The notes: a model not told the origin generated them from the sequence alone. Shown: positions 7,940 through 17,793, numbered from the stretch's first letter. The stretch is DNA of 64,000 nucleotides from Aestuariirhabdus sp049985285 (GCF_049985285.1 NZ_JBNIEU010000001.1:1178001-1242000), one strand, 5' to 3'. Program-made: numbers and translations.

Positions 7940-8150
7940 GGGGTTAGCTCCCAGCCACCCCTCCTTCTCAAAAACTATAGAGTAGATGACCTCTAAATAA
8001 CAGACTCAGGAGGACTACCGTGGAGGCCCGTTGCTATGGATCAGGAGGATATTGAAATATTGGTTAGCAAACGGGTGGGGGCTTGAACCTGCAGATTAAA
8101 GTGGCGATGATGGTGCCCCGATAACGCCACCACCGAAGGAAGGAGTAACC

Positions 8151-8582
8151 GTGCCGACCAAAGTTTCTGAATATATGACCGCCAAAGTGATAACCGTCAA
8201 GACGGATCTTGGGGTTCGTGAAGCCTTTTTTACCATGCGCGATGAAGGGGTGCGGCACTTGCCGGTGGTGGATGAGAGCAACAAGCTGGTGGGCATCGTC
8301 AGCGATCGAGAACTGCGCCGCCCCAACTGGGTTGATGAGGATCGCGATATTACCCATATCTACGACCTTAATAACGATCTCGATGTGAGCGATATCATGG
8401 TGCGCAATGTATTTTGCCTGCACACCTACGACTCACTCAGCAAAGCGGTCAAGCTGCTGCTGGAGCAGCGAGTAGGTGCGGTACCGGTATTGGACAAAAC
8501 CGAGGCTCTGGTGGGTATGCTCTCAGCGATCGATCTGCTTAAAGCGTTGGATGACAAGCTGGACGCTGAGCGTAAGCGATAA
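8151..8582 (+). CDS. two-CBS-domain protein
   Basis: This 143-residue soluble protein is made almost wholly of two CBS domains, about residues 1-65 (VSEYMTAKVITVKTD, then VRHLPVVDESNKLVGIVSD) and 78-140 (VSDIMVRNVFCLH, then VGAVPVLDKTEALVGMLSAID). Such stand-alone pairs bind adenine nucleotides and regulate a partner, but nothing here identifies the partner. The GTG start is supported by AAGGAAGGAGT at 8137-8147. It is divergent from the cytochrome gene and converges with the RND pump gene, so it is likely transcribed alone. Confidence 0.88.
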   Translation: MPTKVSEYMTAKVITVKTDLGVREAFFTMRDEGVRHLPVVDESNKLVGIVSDRELRRPNWVDEDRDITHIYDLNNDLDVSDIMVRNVFCLHTYDSLSKAVKLLLEQRVGAVPVLDKTEALVGMLSAIDLLKALDDKLDAERKR

Positions 8583-8638
8583 CTACTCTTGTTTTTTTGT
8601 CTTGTATTGGGCGCAGGGTCCGGGCCGAACTCTTCGGG

Positions 8639-11600
8639 CTAGCTCGAGTGGGCGAAAGCGGACGTATCCTCCTCCTTTTGGCCGCGCAGATCCTCAAGGA
8701 TCAGGTAGTTGACCGGGACAATCAGCAGCGTGATCAGGGTGGCGAACAGTATCCCGAAGCCCAGTGAAACCGCCATCGGGATCAGGAATTGGGCCTGGGT
8801 GCTTTTCTCGAAGATTAGCGGCATAAGCCCGAAGAAGGTGGTAAGGGAGGTCAGCAGCACTGGCCGGAAGCGAGCCACCCCGGCGCTGCGCACCGCTTGC
8901 GCCACGCTGAGGCCTTTGCGCCGCTGTTGGTTGGTGTAGTCCACCAGTACCAGGGAATCGTTAATGACGACACCGGTCAGCGCCAGCATTCCCATCAGGC
9001 TCATGATGGTGAGGCTCATGTCCATGATCCAGTGTCCCAGGATAGCCCCCACCACGCCGAAGGGGATGACCGACATAACGATTACCGGTTGCAAGTAAGA
9101 GCGGAAGGGGATCGCCAGCAGCGCGTAGATCACGAAGAGTACCCCCAGCAGCCCCCAACCCAGCTTGCTAAACGAGTCCGCCTGCTCCCGCGCTTCCCCC
9201 TCGAGGCTGTAGTCGATTCCGGCGTGGAGCGGTTTGATCTCGCTCATAAAACGGTTTAAATCCCGCTTGATCGCCTCGATATCGGCGGTTTCCTTGTTCG
9301 CGTCGGCGGTGACATTGACCACTCGTTCGCGGTTGAGACGGTGGATCGCGGTGGGACTGCGGCCGGGTGAAATCTGTGCGACTTCGGAAAAAGGAACCTC
9401 CGCCCCCTGGGGGGTGCGAATAAACATGCTCTGCAAGCTATCGAGGGATTCCCGTTGGCTGGCGGGGAAGCGAACCATCACCCGCACATCTTCGCGCCCC
9501 CGCTGGATGCGTTGAATCTCGAACCCGAAAAAGGCCGCACGTACCTGCCGTGCCAGGTCGTTCAATGTCAGCCCCAACAGCTCTGCCTGGGGCTTTATGG
9601 CGAGTTGCAACTCCTCCTTGCCGTTGGAGAGACTGTCCTGGATATCGAACAGGTCGGGAAAGCCGGTCAGGTGCTGGCGCAGTTTTTCTGATACTGCACG
9701 AAGCTCGGTAAAATCGTTACCGTAGAGCTGCACGTCTATCGGGTCACTGCTGCGGCCAATTTCGGCGCGAAGGGTAAGGCTCTCCATGCCGGCGATGGGG
9801 CCGATCTTCTTGCGCCACTGGTTCACCAGCTGCGAGCTGGTCACATCGAGGGTACGATGTTCGGGGGCGGTAATCTCAAACATCACGCGGCCGATATTGG
9901 ACTGACCGCTACCACCACCGCCCGAGGACCCGGTGGTTGACAGGACTTGGGTAATGACACTCTCGCCGGTAACGGGGTCGATATATTGTTGCTGTAGCTC
10001 CCGCGCCGCCAATGACATTCTGAGTATATGGCGGTCGGTGATCTCGAACGGCGTGCCCGCGGGCATGGTAAGGGAAGCGCGGGCGGTCTCACTCTGCACC
10101 TTGGGGAAATAGATAAAACGCGTCCAGCCGCTGAATACCATTGCCAGTACGATGGCCGTAAATCCGCAGATAAGGGCTAGCGACAGATAGCGTTGGGAGA
10201 GGGCCTTTTCCAATATGGGGGAGTAGAAGCGGCGGATGCCATTTTCAAGCCCCTTGGCGATGCCGGTTTGCAGGCGAGAGAAGCGCCCTTCCCGTGCTGA
10301 TGGCGGTTTGAGGTTCTTGAGGTGGGCGGGCAGTACAAACTTGGATTCGATCAGTGAGAACAGTAGCACCGGAATAACGATCATCGGGATCTGCGCGAAG
10401 ATAGCCCCACGTGGCCCTCCGATCATCAGCAGGGGGGTGAACGCCGCGACTGTTGTGAGGATGCCGAAGGTAACCGGAATGGACACCTCCTGAGTGCCCT
10501 CGATCGCCGCGTGAAGTGGATTTTCCGAGCGCTGCAAATGAGTGTAAACGTTCTCCCCGGTGACGATGGCGTCATCCACCACGATGCCCAGTACCAGGAT
10601 AAAGGCGAACAGACTAATGATGTTCAGCGTCACCCCGAAAAAGGGCATGACGATAAAGGCACCGAGAAAAGAGACCGGAATGCCAATAAAAACCCAGAAA
10701 GCCAGCGCCGGCCGCAAGAACAAGCTGAGCAGAAGAATGACCAGGATACCGCCCTGCAGGGCACTGTCGGAGAGGGTCTTGAGGCGCGCCTTGACGATCT
10801 TTGAGCGGTCCCGCCAGTAACCGAGTTCGACCCCTTCGGGCAGGGTGGGTGAGGTTTCATTGATGTATTGCTTGACGGCATCGGCGACCTGAATCGCACT
10901 TTGGTCGCCAATGCGGTAAACCTCGATCACGACCGCAGGTTTGCCATTGAACGAGGTGACGATCAGGTCTTCGTCAAAGCCGTCGCGCACCTGGGCGATA
11001 TCGCTTAGGCGCAATAGGGTACCGTCGCTGCGGGTGAGAATCACAATCTCCTCGAACTCCCGTTGGGTATAGGCTTGCCCCTTGGTGCGCACCAGCACCT
11101 CGCCGCTACTCGTGCGTATATTGCCCGCCGAAAGGTCCAGTGAACTGTCGCTGAGTCGTTGGGAGACCTGCTCCAGGGTCAAGCCAAACTCCTTGAGGGT
11201 GCGCTCGTTGACCTCGATTGAGATCTCGTAGGGACGCACTCCATCCAGCTCAACCTGGGAGATGCCGGGTAAGCGGATCAGGTCGTCCCGTACCCGCTCA
11301 CCCAGCAAACGGAGTTCCATTTCGCTGAGGGTACCCGAGGCCACGACGCTGATCACTTCGCGCGTGCGTTTTCTGGTGGCAACCACGGGGTTCTCGGCGT
11401 CGGCGGGCAGAGTGCTGAGGGCGTCGACCCGGCTCTTGATGTCGTTCATCAGTTCACGGGAATCGAAGCCGCTGGCGACCTCGACCGTAACCTGCGATAG
11501 CCCCTCGACCGAGCGCGAACGTAACTTGTCGATTCCCTCCAGATCGTGAATGGCCTCCTCGATCCGCACCGTGACACTCTCTTCTGCCTCGGCGGGAGTC

Positions 11601-11767
11601 GCTCCGCGATAGGGCACATTGATGGTGACGATATCGAGGTCAATACTGGGGAACACCTCCAGCGGTACCCGGTTGCTCATCGAATAGAAACCGGCACCGA
11701 TAATACTAACCAACAACAGGTTGGCGGCGACATGGTTGCGGGCAAACCAGGCGATCATTGCATGCAT
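8639..11767 (-). CDS. RND efflux pump, inner-membrane transporter
   Basis: This is a proton-driven drug exporter of the AcrB/MexB superfamily with 1042 residues and twelve transmembrane segments in two halves, each with a large periplasmic loop. The proton-relay aspartates are in TM4 at GIVVDDAIVTGEN. The first segment is followed by the usual VPLEVFPSIDLDIVTINVPYRGA-type start of the porter domain (positions about 30-52). It is the last gene of a three-gene operon and begins three bases after the adaptor gene, with GGGGAG upstream of the ATG. The sequence suggests the broad hydrophobic and amphiphilic efflux group rather than the metal-exporting CzcA group, but the substrate cannot be read from sequence. 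Confidence 0.93.
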   Translation of the reverse strand: MHAMIAWFARNHVAANLLLVSIIGAGFYSMSNRVPLEVFPSIDLDIVTINVPYRGATPAEAEESVTVRIEEAIHDLEGIDKLRSRSVEGLSQVTVEVASGFDSRELMNDIKSRVDALSTLPADAENPVVATRKRTREVISVVASGTLSEMELRLLGERVRDDLIRLPGISQVELDGVRPYEISIEVNERTLKEFGLTLEQVSQRLSDSSLDLSAGNIRTSSGEVLVRTKGQAYTQREFEEIVILTRSDGTLLRLSDIAQVRDGFDEDLIVTSFNGKPAVVIEVYRIGDQSAIQVADAVKQYINETSPTLPEGVELGYWRDRSKIVKARLKTLSDSALQGGILVILLLSLFLRPALAFWVFIGIPVSFLGAFIVMPFFGVTLNIISLFAFILVLGIVVDDAIVTGENVYTHLQRSENPLHAAIEGTQEVSIPVTFGILTTVAAFTPLLMIGGPRGAIFAQIPMIVIPVLLFSLIESKFVLPAHLKNLKPPSAREGRFSRLQTGIAKGLENGIRRFYSPILEKALSQRYLSLALICGFTAIVLAMVFSGWTRFIYFPKVQSETARASLTMPAGTPFEITDRHILRMSLAARELQQQYIDPVTGESVITQVLSTTGSSGGGGSGQSNIGRVMFEITAPEHRTLDVTSSQLVNQWRKKIGPIAGMESLTLRAEIGRSSDPIDVQLYGNDFTELRAVSEKLRQHLTGFPDLFDIQDSLSNGKEELQLAIKPQAELLGLTLNDLARQVRAAFFGFEIQRIQRGREDVRVMVRFPASQRESLDSLQSMFIRTPQGAEVPFSEVAQISPGRSPTAIHRLNRERVVNVTADANKETADIEAIKRDLNRFMSEIKPLHAGIDYSLEGEAREQADSFSKLGWGLLGVLFVIYALLAIPFRSYLQPVIVMSVIPFGVVGAILGHWIMDMSLTIMSLMGMLALTGVVINDSLVLVDYTNQQRRKGLSVAQAVRSAGVARFRPVLLTSLTTFFGLMPLIFEKSTQAQFLIPMAVSLGFGILFATLITLLIVPVNYLILEDLRGQKEEDTSAFAHSS

Positions 11768-11770
11768 GGG

Positions 11771-13009
11771 TTAGCTCCCCTGCCCTGGTGCCGATTCGAC
11801 AGGCGCGGACTTGGTCGGTTTGCTGGCCAGCTGTGCTTCGCCGTCGAGGGAGCTGATGCTGACCGGAGTACCGCTGATCGCGGTTCCGGTCGGGGAGGTT
11901 ACCAGTTGGTCGCCCCGCTGCAATGGGCCCTCGATAACCGCCGCGTTAACATCACTCCAGATCAGCTCGATCGGCAGTCGTTGCAGCTTGTGGTCTTTGA
12001 TCAGGGCGACCTGGTTATCCTGGCGTAGTGCGCTGCGAGGCATGACGAAGACCCCTTTAAGCAGGCGGCCCTCGATCTCGGCCTCGACAAACTGGCCGAT
12101 CTTGAGCGGTGGCCGCTGGCTGCCGTCGTTACCGTAGGGGTCATCGACCCGCGCGACCACGAACAGTTGGCGGGAGTCGCTGTCTACCGCGCCTTCGGCC
12201 CGCAGGATACGACCCTGCCAGTGGTACTCGGCTCGCCCCAGCCGCGCTTTGATGGTGACTGCGGGGTACTCCACCTGTTCCTGGGGTCGGTTACCGCGAT
12301 AGAGCTCCGGAATCTCGACAAATTCAAGCTGACGGTTGTTGAGAGGCAGGCGAACCTCCACGAAGTCGATCGCGTAGATCTGTGCCAGCTCGGTGCCACT
12401 GGTGACGAACTGGCCGATGTCGGCTTTCTTACTGAGAATGCGCCCTGCGTAGGGAGCGCGAATGCGGGTGCGCTCCAGATTAAGTTCGGCTTGTTCGTAT
12501 TGAGCCTCGGCGGAGGCGATTTGTGCGCGAGCAGCCGCGAGTTGGGGGGTTCGCAGCACCAGGGGGGTGGCTTCCCCCTCTTCTCCCAGGCGCTCCCAAT
12601 CCCGCTTCGCCTGGTTGGCCCTGGCTAGCTCCTCTTGCAGTTCGAAGCGGGCCTGAATCAGTTGGGCGCGGGCGATGGTGAGTGCGGCGTTGTAATCGCG
12701 ATCATCGATCTGTAGCAGGAGCTCACCCTTATCGAAGAAGCGCCCCTCGCGGAAATTAGCGGACACCTTAACGATAGCCCCTGACACTTCAGGGATCAGG
12801 CTGCCCTGGGTATGGGGCTGCACGGTACCGTGGCTGTTGAGTTTGACCTGATAATCACCGGGGGTCAGGGTTACCGCCTCAACGGACAGTTCGGCCCGTG
12901 GTTGTGGTCGCTTGTTGGGAACGGGTTTATTGTTAACGATGTAATTAACCGCTAGCGCCGTCAGGGCTAGCACCAGTAAGGGGGCGATCGCTTTGCGCAA
13001 ACGGGGCAT
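11771..13009 (-). CDS. RND efflux periplasmic adaptor (membrane fusion protein)
   Basis: This 412-residue adaptor links the inner-membrane pump to the outer-membrane channel. An N-terminal membrane anchor (LLVLALTALAVNYIV, about residues 12-26) lacks a lipobox. It is followed by a lipoyl-like half-motif (SGAIVKVSANFREGRFFDKGE-like, about residues 78-98), a helical hairpin rich in Ala, Glu and Arg (about 110-170) and the second lipoyl half (RIRAPYAGRILSKKADIGQ-like, about 180-200). Beta-barrel and membrane-proximal domains complete it. The ATG overlaps the stop of the upstream gene as TGATG, indicating translational coupling. Confidence 0.92.
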   Translation of the reverse strand: MPRLRKAIAPLLVLALTALAVNYIVNNKPVPNKRPQPRAELSVEAVTLTPGDYQVKLNSHGTVQPHTQGSLIPEVSGAIVKVSANFREGRFFDKGELLLQIDDRDYNAALTIARAQLIQARFELQEELARANQAKRDWERLGEEGEATPLVLRTPQLAAARAQIASAEAQYEQAELNLERTRIRAPYAGRILSKKADIGQFVTSGTELAQIYAIDFVEVRLPLNNRQLEFVEIPELYRGNRPQEQVEYPAVTIKARLGRAEYHWQGRILRAEGAVDSDSRQLFVVARVDDPYGNDGSQRPPLKIGQFVEAEIEGRLLKGVFVMPRSALRQDNQVALIKDHKLQRLPIELIWSDVNAAVIEGPLQRGDQLVTSPTGTAISGTPVSISSLDGEAQLASKPTKSAPVESAPGQGS

Positions 13010-14409
13010 CAGGGTTCCTCGAAGGAGCTGGGTGACAGGGCGAAATCCCCGCCCAGGGCAAGATATAGGTTGATTCGGTTTTGCAGCAATCGGTTACGCA
13101 CCTCGATCTCGGCACTTTGAGCATCAAAACTGCGACGTTGTGACTCCAACACCGTAATGTACTCCACTAGCCCCGAACGGTAGTTATCAAAGGCTAGTTT
13201 CTCGGCGTTGATGGAGTCGCTGGCAGCATTTTTCAGGGCGCGCTGTTGTTCCAGTAATAGACTCTCATCGTTGAGGGTTTGTTCCACTTCGGAAAAGGCC
13301 TGTTGCACCGTGGTGGCGTAGTCGGCCTCGGCTTCCCGCACCCGGGCGCGAGCCTCTAGTTCGGCGGCTTGCAGGCGTCCGGCGTCAAACAGCGGGGCGG
13401 TGAGCCCGCCCAGCAGTGACCAGGCCAGGTAGTCGCTGCGCATCAGGTCCCCCAACTCGTCACTACTGCTGCCACCCCGGGCCGTGAGGCGTAGGCTGGG
13501 ATAGCGCCTGAGGTGGGCTTCCTCTGCGCGATAGTCTGCGGCACGTAGCACGAGTCGCGCGGCGGTCAGGTCCTGGCGGCGCTGTAACAGTTCGGAGGGA
13601 ATTCCGGCCGGGGGTGGTTCGGTCAGGGTGGGAACCGACGCTGGAGCCTGCAGTGCGGTGGCGGGGTAACGGCCTAGCAGTATCTCCAGTTCCCGGGTGC
13701 GTTGCTGTAAATTTTGGCGACGGGTGTATAACCGACTGCGATCGCCCTCCAGATCCGCGCGGGCGAGGTAAAGGTCGAGGGATTCGCTGAGGCCGCTGAG
13801 GTAGCTCTGGCGGATGATCTCTAGGTTGTTGGATTGATTCTGTAGCCGCTTTTCAACCAGTTCCAGCTGCATACGGGCTTCGCTGACATTGAACCAGGCG
13901 CTGGCGACATCGGCTGCCAGTTGAAAGCGTGCCTGTTCAAAGTTGGCCTGGCTGGCCTGGTAGTCGCTTACGGCAGCCTGGGTGCGGGCGTCGAGTTTGC
14001 CCCACAGATCGACCTCCCAGCCCAGCTCCAGCTCGGCGTTGTAGCTGTTGTCGATGGAGGAGTTGCCGTCGTTGTTCTGTTTGCGTCGGCCGGCGTCGAG
14101 GGCAGCGTTGAGCTCGGGGTATCGGTCGGCGCCGGCGATACGGGCATTGGCCAGTGCTACCTCGTTGCGGGCCTGGGCGGCGCGCAAGCTGTAGTTCGCG
14201 GCCATCGCCTCCCTCACCAGTAACACCAGCTGATCATTGGAGAAGCTGTTGAGCCAGGGTTCCCGGTTCATCTGCTGCTGCAGTTCGTCGGCAGACCACT
14301 GGTCGGCGATGATGGGGTCAGAGCGCTCGACCCGGCTTTCGATGCTGGTGCAGGCTGCCAGTAGCAGGCAACCGATCAAGGATGCGGTATGTTTGAGCGA
14401 AAAATCCAT
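13009..14409 (-). CDS. RND efflux outer-membrane channel lipoprotein (OprM/NodT type)
   Basis: This 466-residue TolC-fold protein forms the outer-membrane exit duct of the efflux system. The N-terminus is a lipoprotein signal, with lipobox LLAAC and Cys at about residue 20. Two repeats of the outer membrane efflux family follow, with the helical signature SLRAAQARNEVALANARIAG near residue 75-95 and EVDLWGKLDA near 135, where these proteins typically have a WE(V/L)D(L/I)WG motif. It is the first gene of the operon, followed by the adaptor with overlapping stop and start codons. Confidence 0.92.
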   Translation of the reverse strand: MDFSLKHTASLIGCLLLAACTSIESRVERSDPIIADQWSADELQQQMNREPWLNSFSNDQLVLLVREAMAANYSLRAAQARNEVALANARIAGADRYPELNAALDAGRRKQNNDGNSSIDNSYNAELELGWEVDLWGKLDARTQAAVSDYQASQANFEQARFQLAADVASAWFNVSEARMQLELVEKRLQNQSNNLEIIRQSYLSGLSESLDLYLARADLEGDRSRLYTRRQNLQQRTRELEILLGRYPATALQAPASVPTLTEPPPAGIPSELLQRRQDLTAARLVLRAADYRAEEAHLRRYPSLRLTARGGSSSDELGDLMRSDYLAWSLLGGLTAPLFDAGRLQAAELEARARVREAEADYATTVQQAFSEVEQTLNDESLLLEQQRALKNAASDSINAEKLAFDNYRSGLVEYITVLESQRRSFDAQSAEIEVRNRLLQNRINLYLALGGDFALSPSSFEEP

Positions 14410-14807
14410 AGAAGCGTAAACAGGTCGCCGGTGTTGTGGTTGGGGTCATCTATTTTCTCGACTGTAAGAGTTTACGTCACAGTTGAGACATCTTCATGTG
14501 CTCTTACTCTTCCTTTACAGAAACAGCATACGCTAGAGACAAAATGAGGGTTTAAGAGGGAGTACCCTGGAACACAGTAAAAGGGTAGTTGTTGGCGCTA
14601 TGCACGTGCCAGCTATGGTGGGGCGCTAAATTGGCTACGGGGAAAGCCACCGGTACAGGAATCTGTGTGCTTGTCGCCGCTTGAGTCGCGGTAAAAGGAG
14701 CGCTTGCGGCGGTGGTGATCCAACGGGTTGGTCAGCCGAGGTTGGGTGTTGTGCGCGAGCGCTGTTATGCTGGCGACGATCTATCGATTGTTGCTAAGGA
14801 GAGAGAG
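14410..14807. other. 398-base divergent promoter region
   Basis: This lies between the RND operon (minus) and the NnrU-like gene (plus). A short dyad, ACTGT-N13-ACAGT, sits near 14459-14481 and could be a regulator site for the efflux operon, but the arms are only five bases. TTGGGT at 14742 and TATGCT at 14766 make a weak promoter candidate for the plus-strand gene. No regulator gene is adjacent. Confidence 0.35.
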
Positions 14808-15362
14808 ATGACCCTGTTGGTGTTCGGAATGTTACTGTTTATCGCCATTCACATGCTGCCCGCATCCCCCGTATTTAGGGCGGGGTTGGTGATTCGCCTG
14901 GGTGAGCTCCCCTACAAAGGTGTTTTTGCGCTGATTTCGGCACTGGCGTTGGTGATGATCGTTATGGGTAAGGCTCAGGCCCCCGAAGTCCCACTCTGGA
15001 CGCCACCCTCCTGGGGGCGAAGCTTTACTGCGCCTCTGGTGCTGATGGCCTTTATTCTTGTGATCTCGGCTTATCTGCCATCGAATTTGCGCCGGCTCAC
15101 CCCCCACCCGATGCTGGGCGGGGTGATCCTGTGGGCGCTGGGCCACCTGCTCGCCAACGGTGACCAGGCATCGGCCATCCTGTTTGGCGGTTTTGCGCTC
15201 TACTCGGTGGTTGCGATCGCCTCAGCCAATCGCCGTGGCGCAACAAGGTCCCATAGTAAGAAAGCCTGGTACTGGGATCTGCTGGTGGTGCTGATTGGCT
15301 GTAGTACCTGGACAGTGGTGTTGATGTTTCACCGTAGCCTGTTTGGGGTGGCGTTGTTTTAG
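14808..15362 (+). CDS. NnrU-like integral membrane protein
   Basis: This 184-residue protein has about six hydrophobic segments spread over its length, starting with LLVFGMLLFIAIHMLP. It fits the NnrU family, first described next to nitrite and nitric oxide reductase genes and related to isoprenoid-modifying membrane enzymes. Its exact activity is unsettled; no denitrification gene is seen in this window. The ATG at 14808 follows AAGGAGAGAGAG; an upstream in-frame start adds 32 residues unlike the family. It appears to be monocistronic. Confidence 0.8.
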   Translation: MTLLVFGMLLFIAIHMLPASPVFRAGLVIRLGELPYKGVFALISALALVMIVMGKAQAPEVPLWTPPSWGRSFTAPLVLMAFILVISAYLPSNLRRLTPHPMLGGVILWALGHLLANGDQASAILFGGFALYSVVAIASANRRGATRSHSKKAWYWDLLVVLIGCSTWTVVLMFHRSLFGVALF

Positions 15363-15520
15363 GGGGGGGCGGTTGTCGTTGCAGGCGGAGCTCCGGTTAT
15401 CGCGGTAGCCTGGGGTATAATAGGCGAAAAATCGGGTACTCCCACCGGGTGCCTGAGTATCATCTACCCCCTGCCTGCCCTTTGTAGCGATCCAGCGAGG
15501 GCGTTACCCACAGGTATTCT

Positions 15521-16483
15521 ATGAGTTTTATTGATCCCCCTAGTTGGCCCTGGGATGAGTTGTTGCAGCAATGCGCACAGCGTGCCGACCCGATCTCCGA
15601 TAATGTCCGTCGCCTGTTTCATGGTCGAGGGCATTGCTTTGAAGGCCTTGAGGCGGTGAATCTCGATGCCCTGGGGCGCCAGTGGTTGTTGACCTTCTAT
15701 CGTGAGGTGGGCGATGGGCCCCTGGCTCAATTGGTGGAGGCGTTACTTCAGGTCGCGTCCCGCTGTGAGGGCGGGCCTTTGCAGGCTTTGCTTGTGCAAC
15801 GGCGCTATCTGCCCGGCGCTCCCACCGAGGCGCTATGGGGCGAGATGGACCCGCAGCCCATCGTCACCGAAGCCGGTGCGCGTTATCAGCTGGAGCTTGG
15901 CAAACAGCAAAATAGTGGTCTTTTTCTCGATATGGCAACGGGACGCCAGTGGTTGCGTGAAGGCTGTGAAGGCAAGCGGGTGTTGAACCTGTTTTCCTAC
16001 ACCTGTGCGTTTTCGGTGGCGGCCATGCTCGGAGGGGCCCAGCGAGTGATCAACCTGGATATGAGCCAGCGCTCGCTGCAAAAGGGGTGGGTTAACCATC
16101 GCATTAATGGCATCGATCTCGACCGGATCGAGTTTTTACCCCACGATCTGCTTAAATCCTGGGGCAAACTTAAACGTAAAGGCCCTTTTGAGCGAGTCAT
16201 CGTCGATCCACCCTCGTTTCAGCGGGGGAGTTTTGAGGCAGAACGTCACTACCAAAAAGTGATAAAGCGGTTACCCGAGTTGTTAACTCCCGGCGCCGAG
16301 GTGCTGTTGTGCCTGAATGACCCCGACCTCGGGGTTGGTTTCCTGCAGCAGCTGGTGCGCGATAGCGGTGACGCATTGAGCTATATCGGGCGCATCGAAA
16401 CTGGCGCCGATTTCCCGGAGCAGCACCCTGACAAGGGGCTGAAGATTCTGCATTACCGTTATGACGTCCAGCAAGGTTCCTGA
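15521..16483 (+). CDS. class I SAM-dependent methyltransferase (RlmI/RlmK-like domain)
   Basis: This 320-residue protein has a Rossmann methyltransferase domain in its C-terminal two thirds. The SAM-binding motif is VLNLFSYTCAFSVAAMLGGA (about residues 154-173), preceded by NSGLFLDMATGRQWL. The NPPY-like motif is VIVDPPSFQRGSF near 227-239. These features match the domain shared by the rRNA cytosine-5 methyltransferase RlmI and the C-terminal part of RlmKL. The N-terminal PUA domain of RlmI is missing, so the target (RNA or other) is open. It overlaps the long form of the next open frame but ends before that gene's preferred start. Confidence 0.83.
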   Translation: MSFIDPPSWPWDELLQQCAQRADPISDNVRRLFHGRGHCFEGLEAVNLDALGRQWLLTFYREVGDGPLAQLVEALLQVASRCEGGPLQALLVQRRYLPGAPTEALWGEMDPQPIVTEAGARYQLELGKQQNSGLFLDMATGRQWLREGCEGKRVLNLFSYTCAFSVAAMLGGAQRVINLDMSQRSLQKGWVNHRINGIDLDRIEFLPHDLLKSWGKLKRKGPFERVIVDPPSFQRGSFEAERHYQKVIKRLPELLTPGAEVLLCLNDPDLGVGFLQQLVRDSGDALSYIGRIETGADFPEQHPDKGLKILHYRYDVQQGS

Positions 16484-16535
16484 AGTGCGCTTCACCCTAT
16501 CACTTGATCCGCAAGGGGGGCAGGCTCGTGGTGCC

Positions 16536-17255
16536 ATGAAGCGACTCGCCAGACTGATGGTCATCGTTGTGGTACTGCTTCCGGTAGGTGCGAGGGGGGA
16601 ATCAGGTGATCTGCTCGGTGGAGGATCGTTGATTGAGGGCGAGCCGCCGGCGGGCTGGCAGCCGCTGCTTTTTTCGGGGAGAGAGCCGACGCAGTATCAG
16701 TTTTCGGATGAGCAGGGTGAAGTCATGGTCTGTGCGGACGCCCGGGGATCGGCGTCGGGATTGATCTATCGACTAGATACCGATACTGCCCAGTATTCGC
16801 ATATCGCCTGGCGTTGGAAAATATCGAATACGTATCGAAATGCCCGCTTGGGGGAACGCAGCGGCGATGATTTTCCAGCTCGAATCTACATCAGTTTTGC
16901 CTATCAGCCCGAGCGCGCAGGCTTCGCCCAAAGCATCAAATATGAGGGTTACCGACTGGTCTATGGCGAGTACCCTCCCCATAGTGTGCTTAATTATGTC
17001 TGGGCCAGCGCCGAAGCACCGGGGGAGATGGCGCAGAGTCCCTATGCCGACAACTCGATGATGCTGGTGGTCCGTGGCGGTGACGCGAGCGCCGGTCAAT
17101 GGCAATCAGAGTTGAGGGATATTGCGGCGGACTATCGGCGTGCTTTCGGAGCAGAACCGCCACCGGTTTCGGGGATTGCGTTAATGAGCGACGCGGATAA
17201 CACCGGAGAGCAGGCCTCGGCCTGTTTTGCGCAGATTCGTTTGTTGTCGCCCTAG
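16536..17255 (+). CDS. DUF3047 secreted protein
   Basis: This 239-residue protein begins with a signal peptide (MKRLARLMVIVVVLLPVGARG). The mature part fits DUF3047, a family of unknown function with conserved phrases such as HIAWRWKISN and DDFPARIYISF. The ATG at 16536 gives a normal signal peptide; the frame is open to 16461, inside the methyltransferase gene. It sits 52 bases after that gene and may be co-transcribed. It is probably periplasmic; no catalytic motif is recognisable. Confidence 0.75.
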   Translation: MKRLARLMVIVVVLLPVGARGESGDLLGGGSLIEGEPPAGWQPLLFSGREPTQYQFSDEQGEVMVCADARGSASGLIYRLDTDTAQYSHIAWRWKISNTYRNARLGERSGDDFPARIYISFAYQPERAGFAQSIKYEGYRLVYGEYPPHSVLNYVWASAEAPGEMAQSPYADNSMMLVVRGGDASAGQWQSELRDIAADYRRAFGAEPPPVSGIALMSDADNTGEQASACFAQIRLLSP

Positions 17256-17259
17256 GGGG

Positions 17260-17793
17260 TCAACGCCCCTCGATGGCGACCAGGCTTGCGCCGTCGAGCC
17301 CTTGAATGCGATAGGCTTTGCCGAATCCGCACACGAACGTGCCCCTGGTGGGGGTGATCTGGAAAAGATGAAAGTCACCGAGCTGCTTAAGCAGCCCCAT
17401 GGTTTTTCCAAGGCGCTTCTCCAGTTGCGCCGTTTTCTGTAACCAGCGGTCACTGTCGCGCTCGACGCGGATAACCGTTCCTTGGCAGCTAAGGCGCTGG
17501 CGCCGGAAAGGGTTGCTGCACTGCGCCTCATCCTCGATCAGAAGCACCGACAGCTCGTTGTCCTGGAGTAGGTTATCGGTATGAGGTGCCAGTTCGCTGA
17601 GAAATACAAAGATACTGCCCTGCTCGATGTAGCAGGGGGCGTAACTCGCCAGCGGGGTCCCGCGGGCATCGGTGGTCGCCAGCATCAAGCTGTTGCGCGC
17701 GGCCAAAAAATGCTCCAGCTGTTGTCCAGGGATCTCGCCCCCTGTCGCTGGGGCATCTTTGACCTGGGTTAGGCTATTCGTGCGTGGTTCCAC
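17260..17793 (-). CDS. HugZ-like pyridoxamine 5'-phosphate oxidase-fold protein
   Basis: This 177-residue protein has the split-barrel flavin or haem binding fold of the pyridoxamine phosphate oxidase superfamily (NSLMLATTDARGTPLASYAP, about residues 34-53). A C-terminal region, FVCGFGKAYRIQG, is shared with HugZ-type haem-utilisation proteins, which bind and may degrade haem. The protein lacks the extra domain of longer HugZ proteins. A GTG start at 17793 is supported by GGAG seven bases upstream. It converges tightly with the DUF3047 gene (four bases between stops). Confidence 0.8.
   Translation of the reverse strand: MEPRTNSLTQVKDAPATGGEIPGQQLEHFLAARNSLMLATTDARGTPLASYAPCYIEQGSIFVFLSELAPHTDNLLQDNELSVLLIEDEAQCSNPFRRQRLSCQGTVIRVERDSDRWLQKTAQLEKRLGKTMGLLKQLGDFHLFQITPTRGTFVCGFGKAYRIQGLDGASLVAIEGR

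Noticed and set aside
8021..8090. Short frames after GGAGG sites between the cytochrome and CBS genes
   Set aside because: They would encode only about 11 to 16 residues and show nothing else in their favour.
14459..14481. Dyad ACTGT-N13-ACAGT as an efflux operator
   Set aside because: Arms of five bases are expected by chance at this scale and no regulator gene is next to the operon; kept only as a note in the region entry.
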